A DNA stretch of 64,000 nucleotides from Neelides folsomi (lineage: Eukaryota > Arthropoda > Collembola > Neelipleona > Neelidae): contig JAQGBZ010000001.1 in assembly GCA_034687125.1 (NCBI GenBank), positions 372,001-436,000 of the forward strand, read 5' to 3'. The notes beneath the pieces were generated by a model. That model saw only the letters and a program-made list of their open reading frames with translations. It did not search any database and was not told the DNA's origin. Of this stretch, positions 1-31,338 are shown in pieces; the stretch's first letter is position 1; each line of letters starts with the position of its first letter. Both the position numbers and the translations under genes were made by a program.

Positions 1-603
1 AATAATTTGCTGGTCGAAAATTCAATTAAATGTTGATCAATATTGAACTGTTGAACAATGAACACATATTATGTTTTTTAATAATATACCCCCTTTTAAA
101 ATTTAATTACACTTGTTAATACCTAAATACAAGATTTTATTTGGGATTTTATACGTTATAGACATAGGTTAATAATTTGTATTTTACTAATAATGCATTT
201 ATTTCCTGTTTTGCTTAAAGTTGAGACTTCAATTAAAGCAAAAATATAATTAAATCGTATGTTACAATGAATTCAGCAATGGCAAGTTGTATTTTTCAGA
301 ATAGGTAAAGACTTATCGTTAGTCCAAATATGTAGCTATATTATTGTTAATGAAGACTTATTCTAAATAATTATATGATAAATGCTTAATGATGGTGAGA
401 TATGTAGCTTGTGGTTAGGAAGTTTAAACTAACTCGTAATGGATATTTTACTACTTCGCTAAATGATATGAATTCGAGTAAGGTGTGAACATAATGATAA
501 TTATGTCTAACCATATAAGAAATATAAGTAGATGCAGCATTTGTATAATATATGTCGTTCGCCAATTTGACATATTTATGTGCATGCAATGAAATATTTT
601 CAG
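1..603. other. AT-rich non-coding sequence at left edge
   Basis: Very AT-rich sequence with only short, compositionally random open frames. If the exon at 604-743 is real, this stretch would be the intron before it, ending in a pyrimidine-rich run and CAG at 601-603. No gene, RNA or repeat is recognised here. Confidence 0.5.
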
Positions 604-743
604 ACTGGGGGTCTATTTGTCGAAGTCGTAGTAAAAGAAGTAAAAGTTCTACTGATAAACTTGATGTCTTTTATAGAAAAATTGACTCATTGAAAAAGTA
701 CCTAAGGGCCGTTGATAAAATTTTAAAATGTACTGTGTATTGA
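604..743 (+). CDS. Possible last coding exon of an unidentified gene entering from the left
   Basis: An open stretch starts right after an acceptor (ATTTTCAG ending at 603) and runs 46 complete codons to TGA at 741-743, with two bases of a split codon at its start. The peptide begins WGSICRSRSKRSKSS, a basic serine-rich piece, and continues with a lysine/leucine-rich, probably helical tail ending KCTVY. An AATAAA lies at 813-818, about 70 bases after the stop, as expected for a terminal exon. It would converge tail-to-tail with the SET/MYND gene. The family is not recognised and upstream exons lie outside the window. A chance open frame in AT-rich DNA is the alternative. Confidence 0.35.
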
Positions 744-812
744 CTCAAAGTATTAATTTATTTATTTGTAATTTTGTGTGAGAAAGAGAAGCTCTTTGGT
801 CTGGATGCATCT

Positions 813-818
813 AATAAA
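813..818 (+). terminator. Possible polyadenylation signal (AATAAA)
   Basis: AATAAA about 70 bases past the TGA of the candidate exon at 604-743. In AT-rich DNA the hexamer is frequent, so it supports that exon only weakly. Confidence 0.3.
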
Positions 819-1286
819 TATCTAACAAACATAGTAGTAAAAATGTAAACTGTTTGTCTCAAGACACTAAATAACTATCGATAGTTTGCAAAGTCAACTT
901 CATTATTTATTAGATAAGTACTGATATATAAAAAATATGTATTATTTATAGGAGAGCTAGCTAAAATAATTAATACATTTTGTCATCCACATGCTCCGTA
1001 AACTTAACAATAATGAAATATGTACAAATCGCATAAAAATAAGGTAATTTAAAAACAGCTCTGAAATCTTCTTAAAAGATTAAGCTTCATGTGTAAGATT
1101 GATGATTGATGAATTATACCTGTTCGTGTAACAATCACGCACTTTACCAAATAAATGGTTTTAAACAATTTGGCTTTACAGTTAAACTCTTGTTGTAAAA
1201 TGCACAAATCTTCAGAAGTTGAACACAATTCAATTGAAATAATGAATAAATCAATGGTTATGAAATGAATTTGAAAGTCTTTTAAT

Positions 1287-2912
1287 TTAATAACATTCTT
1301 TAAGTATTTTGGCCATAGAAGCATCATTCGATCCTGGAATAGCGTAGGAAAGAATCATAAGAGCTTTTGTTCCAATTTCCTCAATCGCTTCTTCAAAAGG
1401 AATTTCAGGTACTTGTTGAAAAAGGAGAGGTGAAAATTGAAGATTTGATTCTCTTTCTTCCTTTCTGTTTACAAGTTCACGGAGAGAACTCCAAATCTCA
1501 AAGAGAATCCGACCTAATAAAAATTATCGTCAATCAATAGTTATTGTGTATTGATAAATTGAATTGCATATTAATAATTTTATTTTAATATCAATTATCA
1601 TCAACCTACCTTTGAATTGAAAGATCCCATCAATAGGAAGGATGATCTCAAGAACTTTCAAAACTAAAGAAGAAAATTCCAACTTTCTTTTCAGCTTATC
1701 TAAAGAAATCGTTTCAATGTTTTCATCTTTTCCGTACACTTGACACAAGTAAGCTTTGATCTGTAGGAAAATTGAATGAGTTCGTGGGAGGAATCTTTCA
1801 TCGTCGTACTTCAAGAGCCAATTTTCCATTTGTTCAATTTCCCCAACTCCTGGTTTGCTCTCTTCGACTTCCTTGATAAAGCGTGAAATGGTTGAAATAT
1901 CTTCCTGTAAATCTCTTTCAAGACCTTGTTGAGAATAATAACATTTTTTATCGACACAAGTCCAATCGTGGGGAATGAGAGTGAATTCCTCACAACCAGG
2001 GCACCGAACTGAACCGAGAAATGTTGAAAAGTCAGTCGAGTCTCCACATCTTTGGCAATTACAAACGAACAACCAATTGGTCTCAAGTTCCCGTCTTCTT
2101 TCATTAGAATTCCCCAACAGTGAAATATAAGTTGTGGTAATTGGTTGACCCAGAGAGATCTTCGTTGCTGCTTTGACTGTCATCGTCCCATCCTCATCAA
2201 ATTGTCGATCCGTGTTTAAAACACAAGAATGGGCCATAAAAGATGAGAGAAAGTAAAGGCCTTCGTAAGACATCTTAGAAGAGAAATGACTAAATGCATT
2301 ATTTCGCATAGCTCCAATAACATGATGCGAAAATTGTCTTAAATCCATATCCGAGATCATCTCACTCATTTCAAAATCATCCCAAGTCAGTTCATTAATA
2401 ATTGGATCAATTTCATCAAAAGCATGAATTTTTTCAAATGCCTCAGCTTTAGATTCAAATTCCTCAATTTGTGCCCACTTGCTCCCTAGTTTGAGACAAT
2501 ACAAACCCCTAATGAGAATCACTGTAGCGTATAAGAGTTTTCGACTAGAAGGGTTTTGGAGATTTGATAAAAGATCATGGATAGAATTTGCAGAATTGTT
2601 AAACTTTTTGGAACTAGAGCTCTTTTGAAAGATACGGCATTCATATTGTAAATGAGACTCAGACTCCGTACATTTATCACTACAAAATGAGTTTAAGGTA
2701 CAAAGGTTGCATTTGAATAGAGCCGAAGATCGGATTCGAGTATTACATGAAAGACATACGAAATCCTCATGGTTGGCCGAATTGGAAAAAGATGGTCCGA
2801 GAATGATGGGGGATTCTTCAATGATGATTTCCCCTGGTGAAATATCACGAGTTGCGATTAAATATCGACCGAATAGCTTGTTTTTAACTATTGTAAATAC
2901 TTTGGAGCTCAT
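1287..2912 (-). CDS. SET and MYND domain protein (arthropod SmydA-like), two exons
   Basis: Exons 2912-1610 and 1513-1287 join across a 96-base intron (donor GTAGGT, acceptor TTTATTAG) and give 509 aa ending KILKECY before TAA at 1287-1289. The N-terminal SET half-motif is at residues 8-32 (LFGRYLIATRDISPGE). The MYND zinc finger spans about residues 53-92, with C53, C56, C68, C71, C77, C81, H87 and C92. The SET core includes AHSC (227-230), TY (261-262) and the ERRRELETNW segment; post-SET cysteines follow from C284. SMYD proteins methylate lysines on histones or other proteins, in nucleus or cytosol; the substrate here cannot be told. The usual NHSC is AHSC here, so activity is uncertain. 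The start is chosen because it begins just before the conserved SET N-terminus. Divergent from TCTP. Confidence 0.9.
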
Positions 2913-3151
2913 CTTTAATACTGATCTTGACCTTTAAATAAGGATTGCAGAAGAACTGTCAAAAATATACTCCCTTACTTTCATTATAAAAAATTGTTAA
3001 TTATTATTAAACGGGGTTTTATTAAGCCTATTATAATGTGTTTCGTATATCGAGATACATTTTAGGAATAGGAATTTTAAATGTGAAGTTGTGAAGGGGA
3101 AAATGTGAAATAAGAAATGTTTTGTAATTTTCGCGGGCGCGTCGCACTCCA
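2913..3151. promoter_or_regulatory. Divergent (bidirectional) promoter between SET/MYND gene and TCTP
   Basis: Only about 240 bases separate the SET/MYND start codon (- strand) from the presumed TCTP mRNA start. The gap is AT-rich apart from a CpG-rich core, TTCGCGGGCGCGTCGCAC at 3129-3146, just upstream of the TCTP pyrimidine tract. I see no clear TATA box. Head-to-head layout with a CpG core is typical of housekeeping promoters; that both genes are driven from it is inference. Confidence 0.6.
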
Positions 3152-3167
3152 TCTTTCCTTTTCCTCC
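3152..3167 (+). promoter_or_regulatory. 5' TOP-like pyrimidine tract at presumed TCTP transcription start
   Basis: An unbroken 16-base pyrimidine run (TCTTTCCTTTTCCTCC) lies about 67 bases upstream of the TCTP ATG. TCTP mRNA in animals is a known 5' TOP message under growth (mTOR/LARP1) control of translation, and a start at a C in this run would give that structure. The exact start site cannot be read from sequence alone. Confidence 0.6.
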
Positions 3168-3233
3168 AAGCCTTGGTGGTGTGTTGACTGCATCCTTTTA
3201 ATTCCAACTCAATTTTAAGTTTTTGAATTCAAG

Positions 3234-4959
3234 ATGATTATCTACAAGGATATTTTCACCGGTAAGTTGCTCTTTGACTTCCTTCCGACCCATAAAATTT
3301 TATTAAACACCGCTAAAACTCCAATTTTAGAGATTTTAGTCCGAAATTCCAGTCGGCAAATATGGATTGAAAGTAACATGCTCTTTTACAAGCCACTTGG
3401 AACTTTTTAGATAGGGATTACAATGGTTTAGGAACTTTGATGTTGTCTGACTTCTCTGACTTCATCCCTTGTGGATTGTGGAACCCTGAGTCATTTGGCA
3501 TATGGTTTAATATTAACTATTAAACTACTTACAACTTAACTATTCTATAAAAGACTACAAAACTATTTTATGGTTTATATTATGTATAGATTAAATATAT
3601 TTACAATTTATAATTAAACTCGATGCATTACATGCTAAAGTACTAAATGTATATTTAAGAAAAAATTTAACTTAAATCTATTTAACCTGAATTGAACGAA
3701 ACGAAAAATTTATTTCAAAGTATTCTAAAATGTTAAAAACGGGTGAAGCTTGAAACTATTTATTTAGCATCATCGTTTGCTCCGTTCAGTGTTCAGCAAT
3801 ACAGCACACTTATGGCATTCATTTCACTTATTTTCAGTTCAGGGTCCATTCCAATCCCCAATCCATTCCATTTTAGATTTTAGAACGTCCTTGTATTATT
3901 GAACATTGTATTATATTTTATAAAAATTATCAACTCAAAATACTTATCTGGATTAATGGAATTTTCTTTTGATTTCAGGGGACGAGATGTTCTCTGACAG
4001 CTACAAGTTCAGGCTGATCGACGAAGTATTGTATGAAGTGAAAGGAAAGGTATTTGACCAATAAATTCAACAAATTGTAAAATATAAGGTATAGTAAATT
4101 ATCAAGAAGATTAAAATATTAAATGAATTTTGTCTTTTCAGCTCGTCCAGCGCAAGGTCGGAGATGTCCAAATTGACGGAGCGAATCCATCTGCAGAGGA
4201 AGCCGACGAAGGGACTGATGAAGCCGTCGAGTCCGGTGTTGATGTCGTGCTCAACCATCGACTCTGCGAGACCTTTGCTTTCGGTGACAAGAAGGGATAC
4301 ACAGCTTATTTGAAGGACTACATGAAGAAGCTCGTCGAGAAGCTGGCTGAAAAATCTCCCGACCAAGTTGACATCTTTAAAACCAACATGAACAAGGTGG
4401 CCAAGGAACTCCTTGGAAAATTCAAGGACCTCCAATTCTTCACCGGTAATTCATTGCTTAATTCATATATAAGTGAAAAACTGAAAGATAATAATTTCCA
4501 CAGATACGATTTTTAATTTCATTGTTACTATTAATTGTAGTATAGCATATTCTATATTTAAACCAATTCATTACTCATCTATAATATATAGGGTTGGCCA
4601 TAAGATGCTTTATTTAAATAAACCATTGTATAAAGACAGTTTAATCAACATCAGAGTCATCGCTGCTTGATACATCAGAACCAAAGTTAATAAAGGAGTA
4701 TATTTTAATGTAATTTTGCATTACTACAATTAATAGTAACAATAAAATTAAAAATCGTATCTCTGGAAATTATTTGCGGCTTTTTCAAACTCAAGTGCAC
4801 CGATTTCCCGAATAGAATATAATATAATGATATTTTTATACAGGAGAATCCATGGATGTTGACGGGATGGTGGCCATGTGCGAATACCGTGAAGAAGAAG
4901 GAACTTCAATTCCCTATCTCATGTTCTTTAAGCATGGATTGGATGCGGAGAAATTCTAA
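3234..4959 (+). CDS. Tctp: Translationally controlled tumour protein (TCTP), four exons, complete
   Basis: Exons 3234-3261, 3979-4049, 4142-4445 and 4844-4959 join in frame (519 bases) to 172 aa, the usual length for the family. The protein starts MIIYKDIFTGDEMFSD and ends FFKHGLDAEKF. The first TCTP signature region is visible as GANPSAEE in exon 3. The second, FFTG|ESMDVDGM, is interrupted by intron 3. All introns begin GT and end AG. TCTP is a small, abundant cytosolic protein that binds calcium and tubulin and acts in growth, translation and survival; a guanine-exchange role for Rheb has been proposed. The start is fixed by the conserved N-terminus, and exon 1 ends after 28 coding bases. 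Regulation probably involves a 5' TOP leader. The gene is divergent from the SET/MYND gene and convergent with COPS9. Confidence 0.97.
4491..4773. mobile_element. Foldback/MITE-like inverted repeat inside TCTP intron 3
   Basis: The 50 bases at 4491-4540 are the reverse complement of 4724-4773 with only two mismatches, separated by 183 bases of AT-rich sequence without an open frame. The similarity weakens on both sides of the arms. Long terminal inverted repeats around a short non-coding core fit a miniature inverted-repeat transposable element, or else a local inverted duplication. No target-site duplication could be fixed. It lies wholly inside the 398-base intron and would let the pre-mRNA form a long hairpin just before the last exon. 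Confidence 0.7.
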
Positions 4960-5002
4960 AAACGTTGCGATCCTTCTTAATCATTAATATGAACGATTTC
5001 CA

Positions 5003-5008
5003 ATTAAA
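5003..5008 (+). terminator. Candidate TCTP polyadenylation signal (ATTAAA)
   Basis: ATTAAA lies 44 bases after the TCTP stop. A T-rich run (CTGTTTTTCTTTGTT) follows about 30 bases later, as expected downstream of a cleavage site. No closer AATAAA is seen. Confidence 0.45.
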
Positions 5009-5474
5009 ATGATAAATCGGAATAATCAATCTTGAACTGTTTTTCTTTGTTATTTCGATATCAAGTTAAATTTTGCTAATTATTACATTAATTGAATTTC
5101 TAAGAAATTTCAAATATTATTAACATACTCATCTTATAGATATATTTATACCGTTATTTAATTTTAAAAAATCAGGCTAAATCCCAACTAGAATATTAGA
5201 CCAAAAGACAATTGGGCTGGAATTGTTAATTGTTAATTACGTCCTTATTTAAATGCAGTTATGTAGCAATGTGCCTTTTATAAATCCAGGGCTTCGGATT
5301 GTGTTTTGACTATTAATTTTAACGTTAATATACGAGACATTTTTTCACTCTTGTAACTGATTAATTGAGAGGCATTTGATGAGGTTAATCCTTACGGTAA
5401 ATGTATCTCTCGATACTTTGTATCGAAAATAAGAAAGAAATAAAACAGGACGACAAGAAATACGCCAAAGAATG

Positions 5475-5480
5475 TTTATT
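5475..5480 (-). terminator. Candidate COPS9 polyadenylation signal (AATAAA on - strand)
   Basis: TTTATT on the + strand reads AATAAA on the - strand, about 45 bases past the COPS9 stop. Together with the TCTP signal it leaves roughly 0.5 kb between the two convergent transcripts. Confidence 0.55.
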
Positions 5481-5524
5481 TCGCTTTTAGTTTAGTTTAT
5501 GAGATTAAGTTGAGTAAGATCATT

Positions 5525-5914
5525 TCATGATAAGTCATCATCATCAAAAAGGTCTCCAAAATCTGGAAAAAGATGTCAAATTACGATAAATGGCAAAATC
5601 TTTATTTTAAGATATGAGCATAAATAATTTAAGAAAAATTATGGTAAATAAATAGAGTTTAAGGTAAAATACCGTTATTGAAATCAGCATGAACACCTTC
5701 TCTGTTAACATCAACCATTATGTTCCCGGACGATCCTTGGTACTAATAAACATAATCTTTAATTAAAACATAATTCATATATAAGATGATAATTTCATAC
5801 AATATAGTTTAGATTTACGTAATTAAAAGTTAAATAATAATGTAAACATACTTCATCGTCCATGAATGGCCCAACGCCATCGGGAAACATTTCGTCAACG
5901 GCAGTCGGCTTCAT
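5525..5914 (-). CDS. COPS9: COP9 signalosome complex subunit 9 (COPS9/CSNAP), three exons
   Basis: Exons 5914-5852, 5742-5673 and 5562-5525 join in frame to 171 bases, 56 aa plus TGA, close to the 57 aa of the human protein. It starts MKPTAVDEMFPDGVGPF and ends with the family's acidic/aromatic tail: HADF at the end of exon 2, then NDFGDLFDDDDLS across the last junction. COPS9 (MYEOV2, CSNAP) is the small acidic ninth subunit of the COP9 signalosome, which removes NEDD8 from cullin-RING ubiquitin ligases; its C-terminal F-D-rich tail docks on the complex. Introns are 110 and 109 bases with GT/AG ends. An acceptor-like CAG sits two bases before the ATG, so an upstream exon is likely. Convergent with TCTP. 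Confidence 0.92.
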
Positions 5915-6149
5915 TTCTGTTACGATAAAATAAACAACATTAATAAAATACTATAATAGATCAACACAATTGGCAGTATTATAAAGACTGATGATGGTGA
6001 TTTCACCTTACTTTACTTTCCCAATTACTTTAATTGAATAAAAATACCCTTTCCATGTCAAATTACTTTTTGACTGTCCATGTCCATCCATTATTAGAAA
6101 ATGCGTTTGTATAAACAAGGAAAATTATATATGTAATAAAATAATGTAC

Positions 6150-6191
6150 CTTTAAGAAACGCTTGAGTGCAATTAATTAAGTCCTTAACTT
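6150..6191 (-). other. Probable upstream exon of COPS9 (5' UTR or N-terminal extension)
   Basis: On the - strand a long pyrimidine tract ending GCATTTAG is followed by 42 bases and a donor GTACAT. In one phase the 42 bases are open and read VKDLINCTQAFLK. Its last base would join the AA after the acceptor at 5915-5916 to give GAA ATG, so the frame runs straight into COPS9. The exon boundaries look good; whether the peptide is translated or the exon is only leader is unknown. Confidence 0.45.
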
Positions 6192-6510
6192 CTAAATGCA
6201 CAAAAGGGGAGAAGATGAGAGAAAATAATTGGAATTATTTTAGTCAAACTTTAAGTTTCAGTCTGGGTTCATTTATCAGTAAATATCTCCTCATATCGCT
6301 TCAATTTCTTATAATGCCCATTATATCATGCAACACAAAATGACAAACATTAATGTTTCTTGAACAAAAATCTTTTATTTAAATGACATTACTATTAATC
6401 ATGTTGAGTCCTGTGATCTTAAATCAATAAAATCAATATTGAATTAATTGTAAATGTTTGCCATAAGCAAAAGTATCTTATAGGAAATAAAATTTCAAAT
6501 GGTCCTTCAC

Positions 6511-6559
6511 CCACTGAACTTTGTTTTTTTGTCAAAAGATCCTCACACTTTGTGAACAT
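6511..6559 (-). other. Possible further upstream exon of COPS9 transcript
   Basis: A 49-base - strand segment begins ATG, reads MFTKCEDLLTKKQSSV and ends G before a GTGAAG donor. Joined to the exon at 6150-6191 it keeps the frame through to COPS9. Support is only phase agreement and one donor, so chance is a real alternative. Confidence 0.22.
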
Positions 6560-8824
6560 ATTTGATTAAAGTCAGTAAGTAGTCATTATAAAAAAAATTA
6601 AATTATATTTGCTCAGAGCGGTCTAATGGGAATTGTTAATTTGGGTTGGTTAATAAAGAGGAAAGGGGTTTTCATTCTCATGTGGAAATGCAAATCTTCC
6701 AGTAGGCCATGGCGAAGTAACATGGGGCCTGAGAGATTCATCATGATTTCACGAATCCCAACTGTGAATTTCCTTGTCTTATATGTGTACAAAGTTTAAA
6801 CACTTCTCAACCCAAATACGACAAACAACGAGTTGTTTTGTGTGCAATGAGTTGAAGTACAATGTCCTTTGCATTCGCACTTGGAATACACATCTTGGTT
6901 ATGCACATCATTATTACCGCAAAGCATCTTTCGTTTTATTGATGTCAGAATATTCTAAATCTACCTAAATAATAACCAAGAGCTATATTTTTCTAGGTTT
7001 TATGCCCTTGTTCAACTTTGCTAGTTTACATAAAAGGGAAACAAAGCAGAAAAGTAACATACAAAATATTCAATAAGCTATTTGAATAAAATGACCAATT
7101 ATTATATAAAAGGATTTAAAATCAACAATAAATTTAAATTCCAAGTGTAATAAGTCAAATATTTATATTTACAATTTATAGGACAGAAAAGGAAATGAAG
7201 TATTAAGAGCAAACTCGATTTATGTTTATTTTATTCCGAGAACCATCCTTGAAAGAGCTTTTGTACAACTTGAGTGTTTTTTCCTATTTTCTCAACATTT
7301 GGGAGTCAATGAAAGAAGAGTGGAATGAAAGGAGAAGAGACCTGACTTCTCGCCCTATTACTTACAAATTGGAAATTGGAGAGGAAAGGAAAATAGTAAA
7401 ATTGAAAAAAAAGTAGGCACCCAACGTGAGGAATTCTAATCAAAGATCGGCCTCTTCTCATTGTTATTTGTAAAATTGTCCTTATTGCCCTTGTTTTGGG
7501 AATGGATTAGGGAGAACATTCACTTGGGTGACAAATTACTGATACATAGGTAAGTTATACATAGCTTGCATTTTTAGCTTGAGAGGAAACTTGGTTCGGA
7601 TGTCAATTGTAGCGTAATCTTGTTATAAGTAATTTTTCGTAATTCGAGCATTGTATGAATAATAGATGTGAAAAGATGGGTGTAAGGAGATTCCACTTTC
7701 AAAGGGAGATTTGAGGTGCGAAGGAGAAAAGTAGGTGAGTATGCAGCGAATCTCCCCAAATCTCATTTAATGTCCCCAACTCAATTCGTTTTTTATCGTT
7801 GCTAATAAAAGAGTTTCATCCATGGCTGACCTTTCTGAGTTCTACCTACATTCCACTCATCAATAACTTTGGCAAATGAAAAGGTGTGTGAATAAATTAG
7901 GCTTCAAAAGATTACTCTCCCATTCTTTCACACATTTAAAATCTCATTTTTATTTGTAAGTACGTATAAAATTGCTATCGTCATTTCCTTATTATACATT
8001 CAAGAAAATGACTGAAAATGAGTTGAGAATTTGCGGCACATATTCAAAGATCGTACATTAGTGTTTTAATTATAATGCTATAATATAATAGTATGTACAT
8101 CAATACAAATAGTATTATTTATATCATGTAGCACATGCATAATTTAAATTTTGTCATTAATTAACAATCATAATAAGTTTATTTCACACACTTTAAATAA
8201 TTTATTTAAAAATGCTTAATGTTAACAGATTGCAAAAATTGAAGGATTGTGTTATATAAAATATCAAATTGGTCAATGTACAAAACTTAAATACCAATCA
8301 TTTATCTAGTCTAATTAAAATTTCATAAGCGCAATATTCATAATCTTGATTTTTTCAATGAAGAACCTTAAATTTTTAATACAAGTAATATGTATGTATG
8401 TAAATAGAATAAATACTCTGTATAACTCACAGACCTTAATTAAAAATTTTTAAATATTAATCGTCGTAAGATTTTAACTTTAAAGTAAACTATTAAATTA
8501 AACAATTGGCATCTCCGATTAAAGTTACACGTTTTTAATTAAAGAACATTAAAATAATTATTATGAACAATTTGGAAACATTTCCATTTCCATTATATTA
8601 GTATTTGCATTGACACGTTTGTAAGTATTATGTATTCATGTGCTAAAATGCTTAAGTGATGGAATCGTTACTTTTGTAAATATATTTTAGCGCAAAGGCA
8701 TTCGAAGCAGTTTATGCCATAAAACTATAACGGTTCAAATCAGGTTCGTCGGGATTGTTCGGTCGTAGTTATATTAAGTATACATGTACAATATTCAGCA
8801 ATTTAAAAAGATGTAAAAAGTGTT
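6560..8824. other. Intergenic region between COPS9 and ATG16L 3' end
   Basis: AT-rich DNA with short chance frames (for example 7222-7416 on +, no recognisable family). It must hold the start of COPS9 transcription and the 3' UTR of ATG16L; a - strand AATAAA at 8178-8183 is far (about 640 bases) from the ATG16L stop. No RNA gene or repeat recognised. Confidence 0.5.
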
Positions 8825-30990
<22,166 letters not shown>

Positions 30991-31338
30991 CTTAACTAAC
31001 TGTTCAGAGGTGGGAACTGAGTTTAAAACTCACAATACTCACACTTTTCTCCCTCAGTCAGGAGACGACTTTACAACGAGCCGGGTTTCCGTAGGTTCAT
31101 CACATCCAGTGCTATCCAACTACATAGAGATCTTCCTCACTTCCAATTCATTCGAGAGAGCCTGAGTGATTCGCCAGTTTGAGAAAGAAAGACACCGCAT
31201 GTGACTGTGATAGACTCAGAGACCAACCGCCGGGTTCTTTTCCAACTATACACACCGGCTGGATTCCGGGAGTAACACTCGTTGATAATTGTGATTATCT
31301 TTCGAATTTGCCAAAAAAAGTCAATTAAAACAATCAAG
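30991..31338 (+). promoter_or_regulatory. Presumed promoter and 5' UTR of the PAN-ZP gene
   Basis: This block is less AT-rich than its surroundings and ends at the ATG at 31339. A TCAGT at 31054-31058 fits the arthropod initiator and would give a 5' UTR of roughly 280 bases; no TATA box is evident upstream. Assignment rests on the first coding exon being right; the initiator is one of several possible. Confidence 0.4.

Noticed and set aside
2707-2937. + strand frame over the start of the SET/MYND gene
   Set aside because: Exact antisense shadow of the zinc-finger and SET coding exon.
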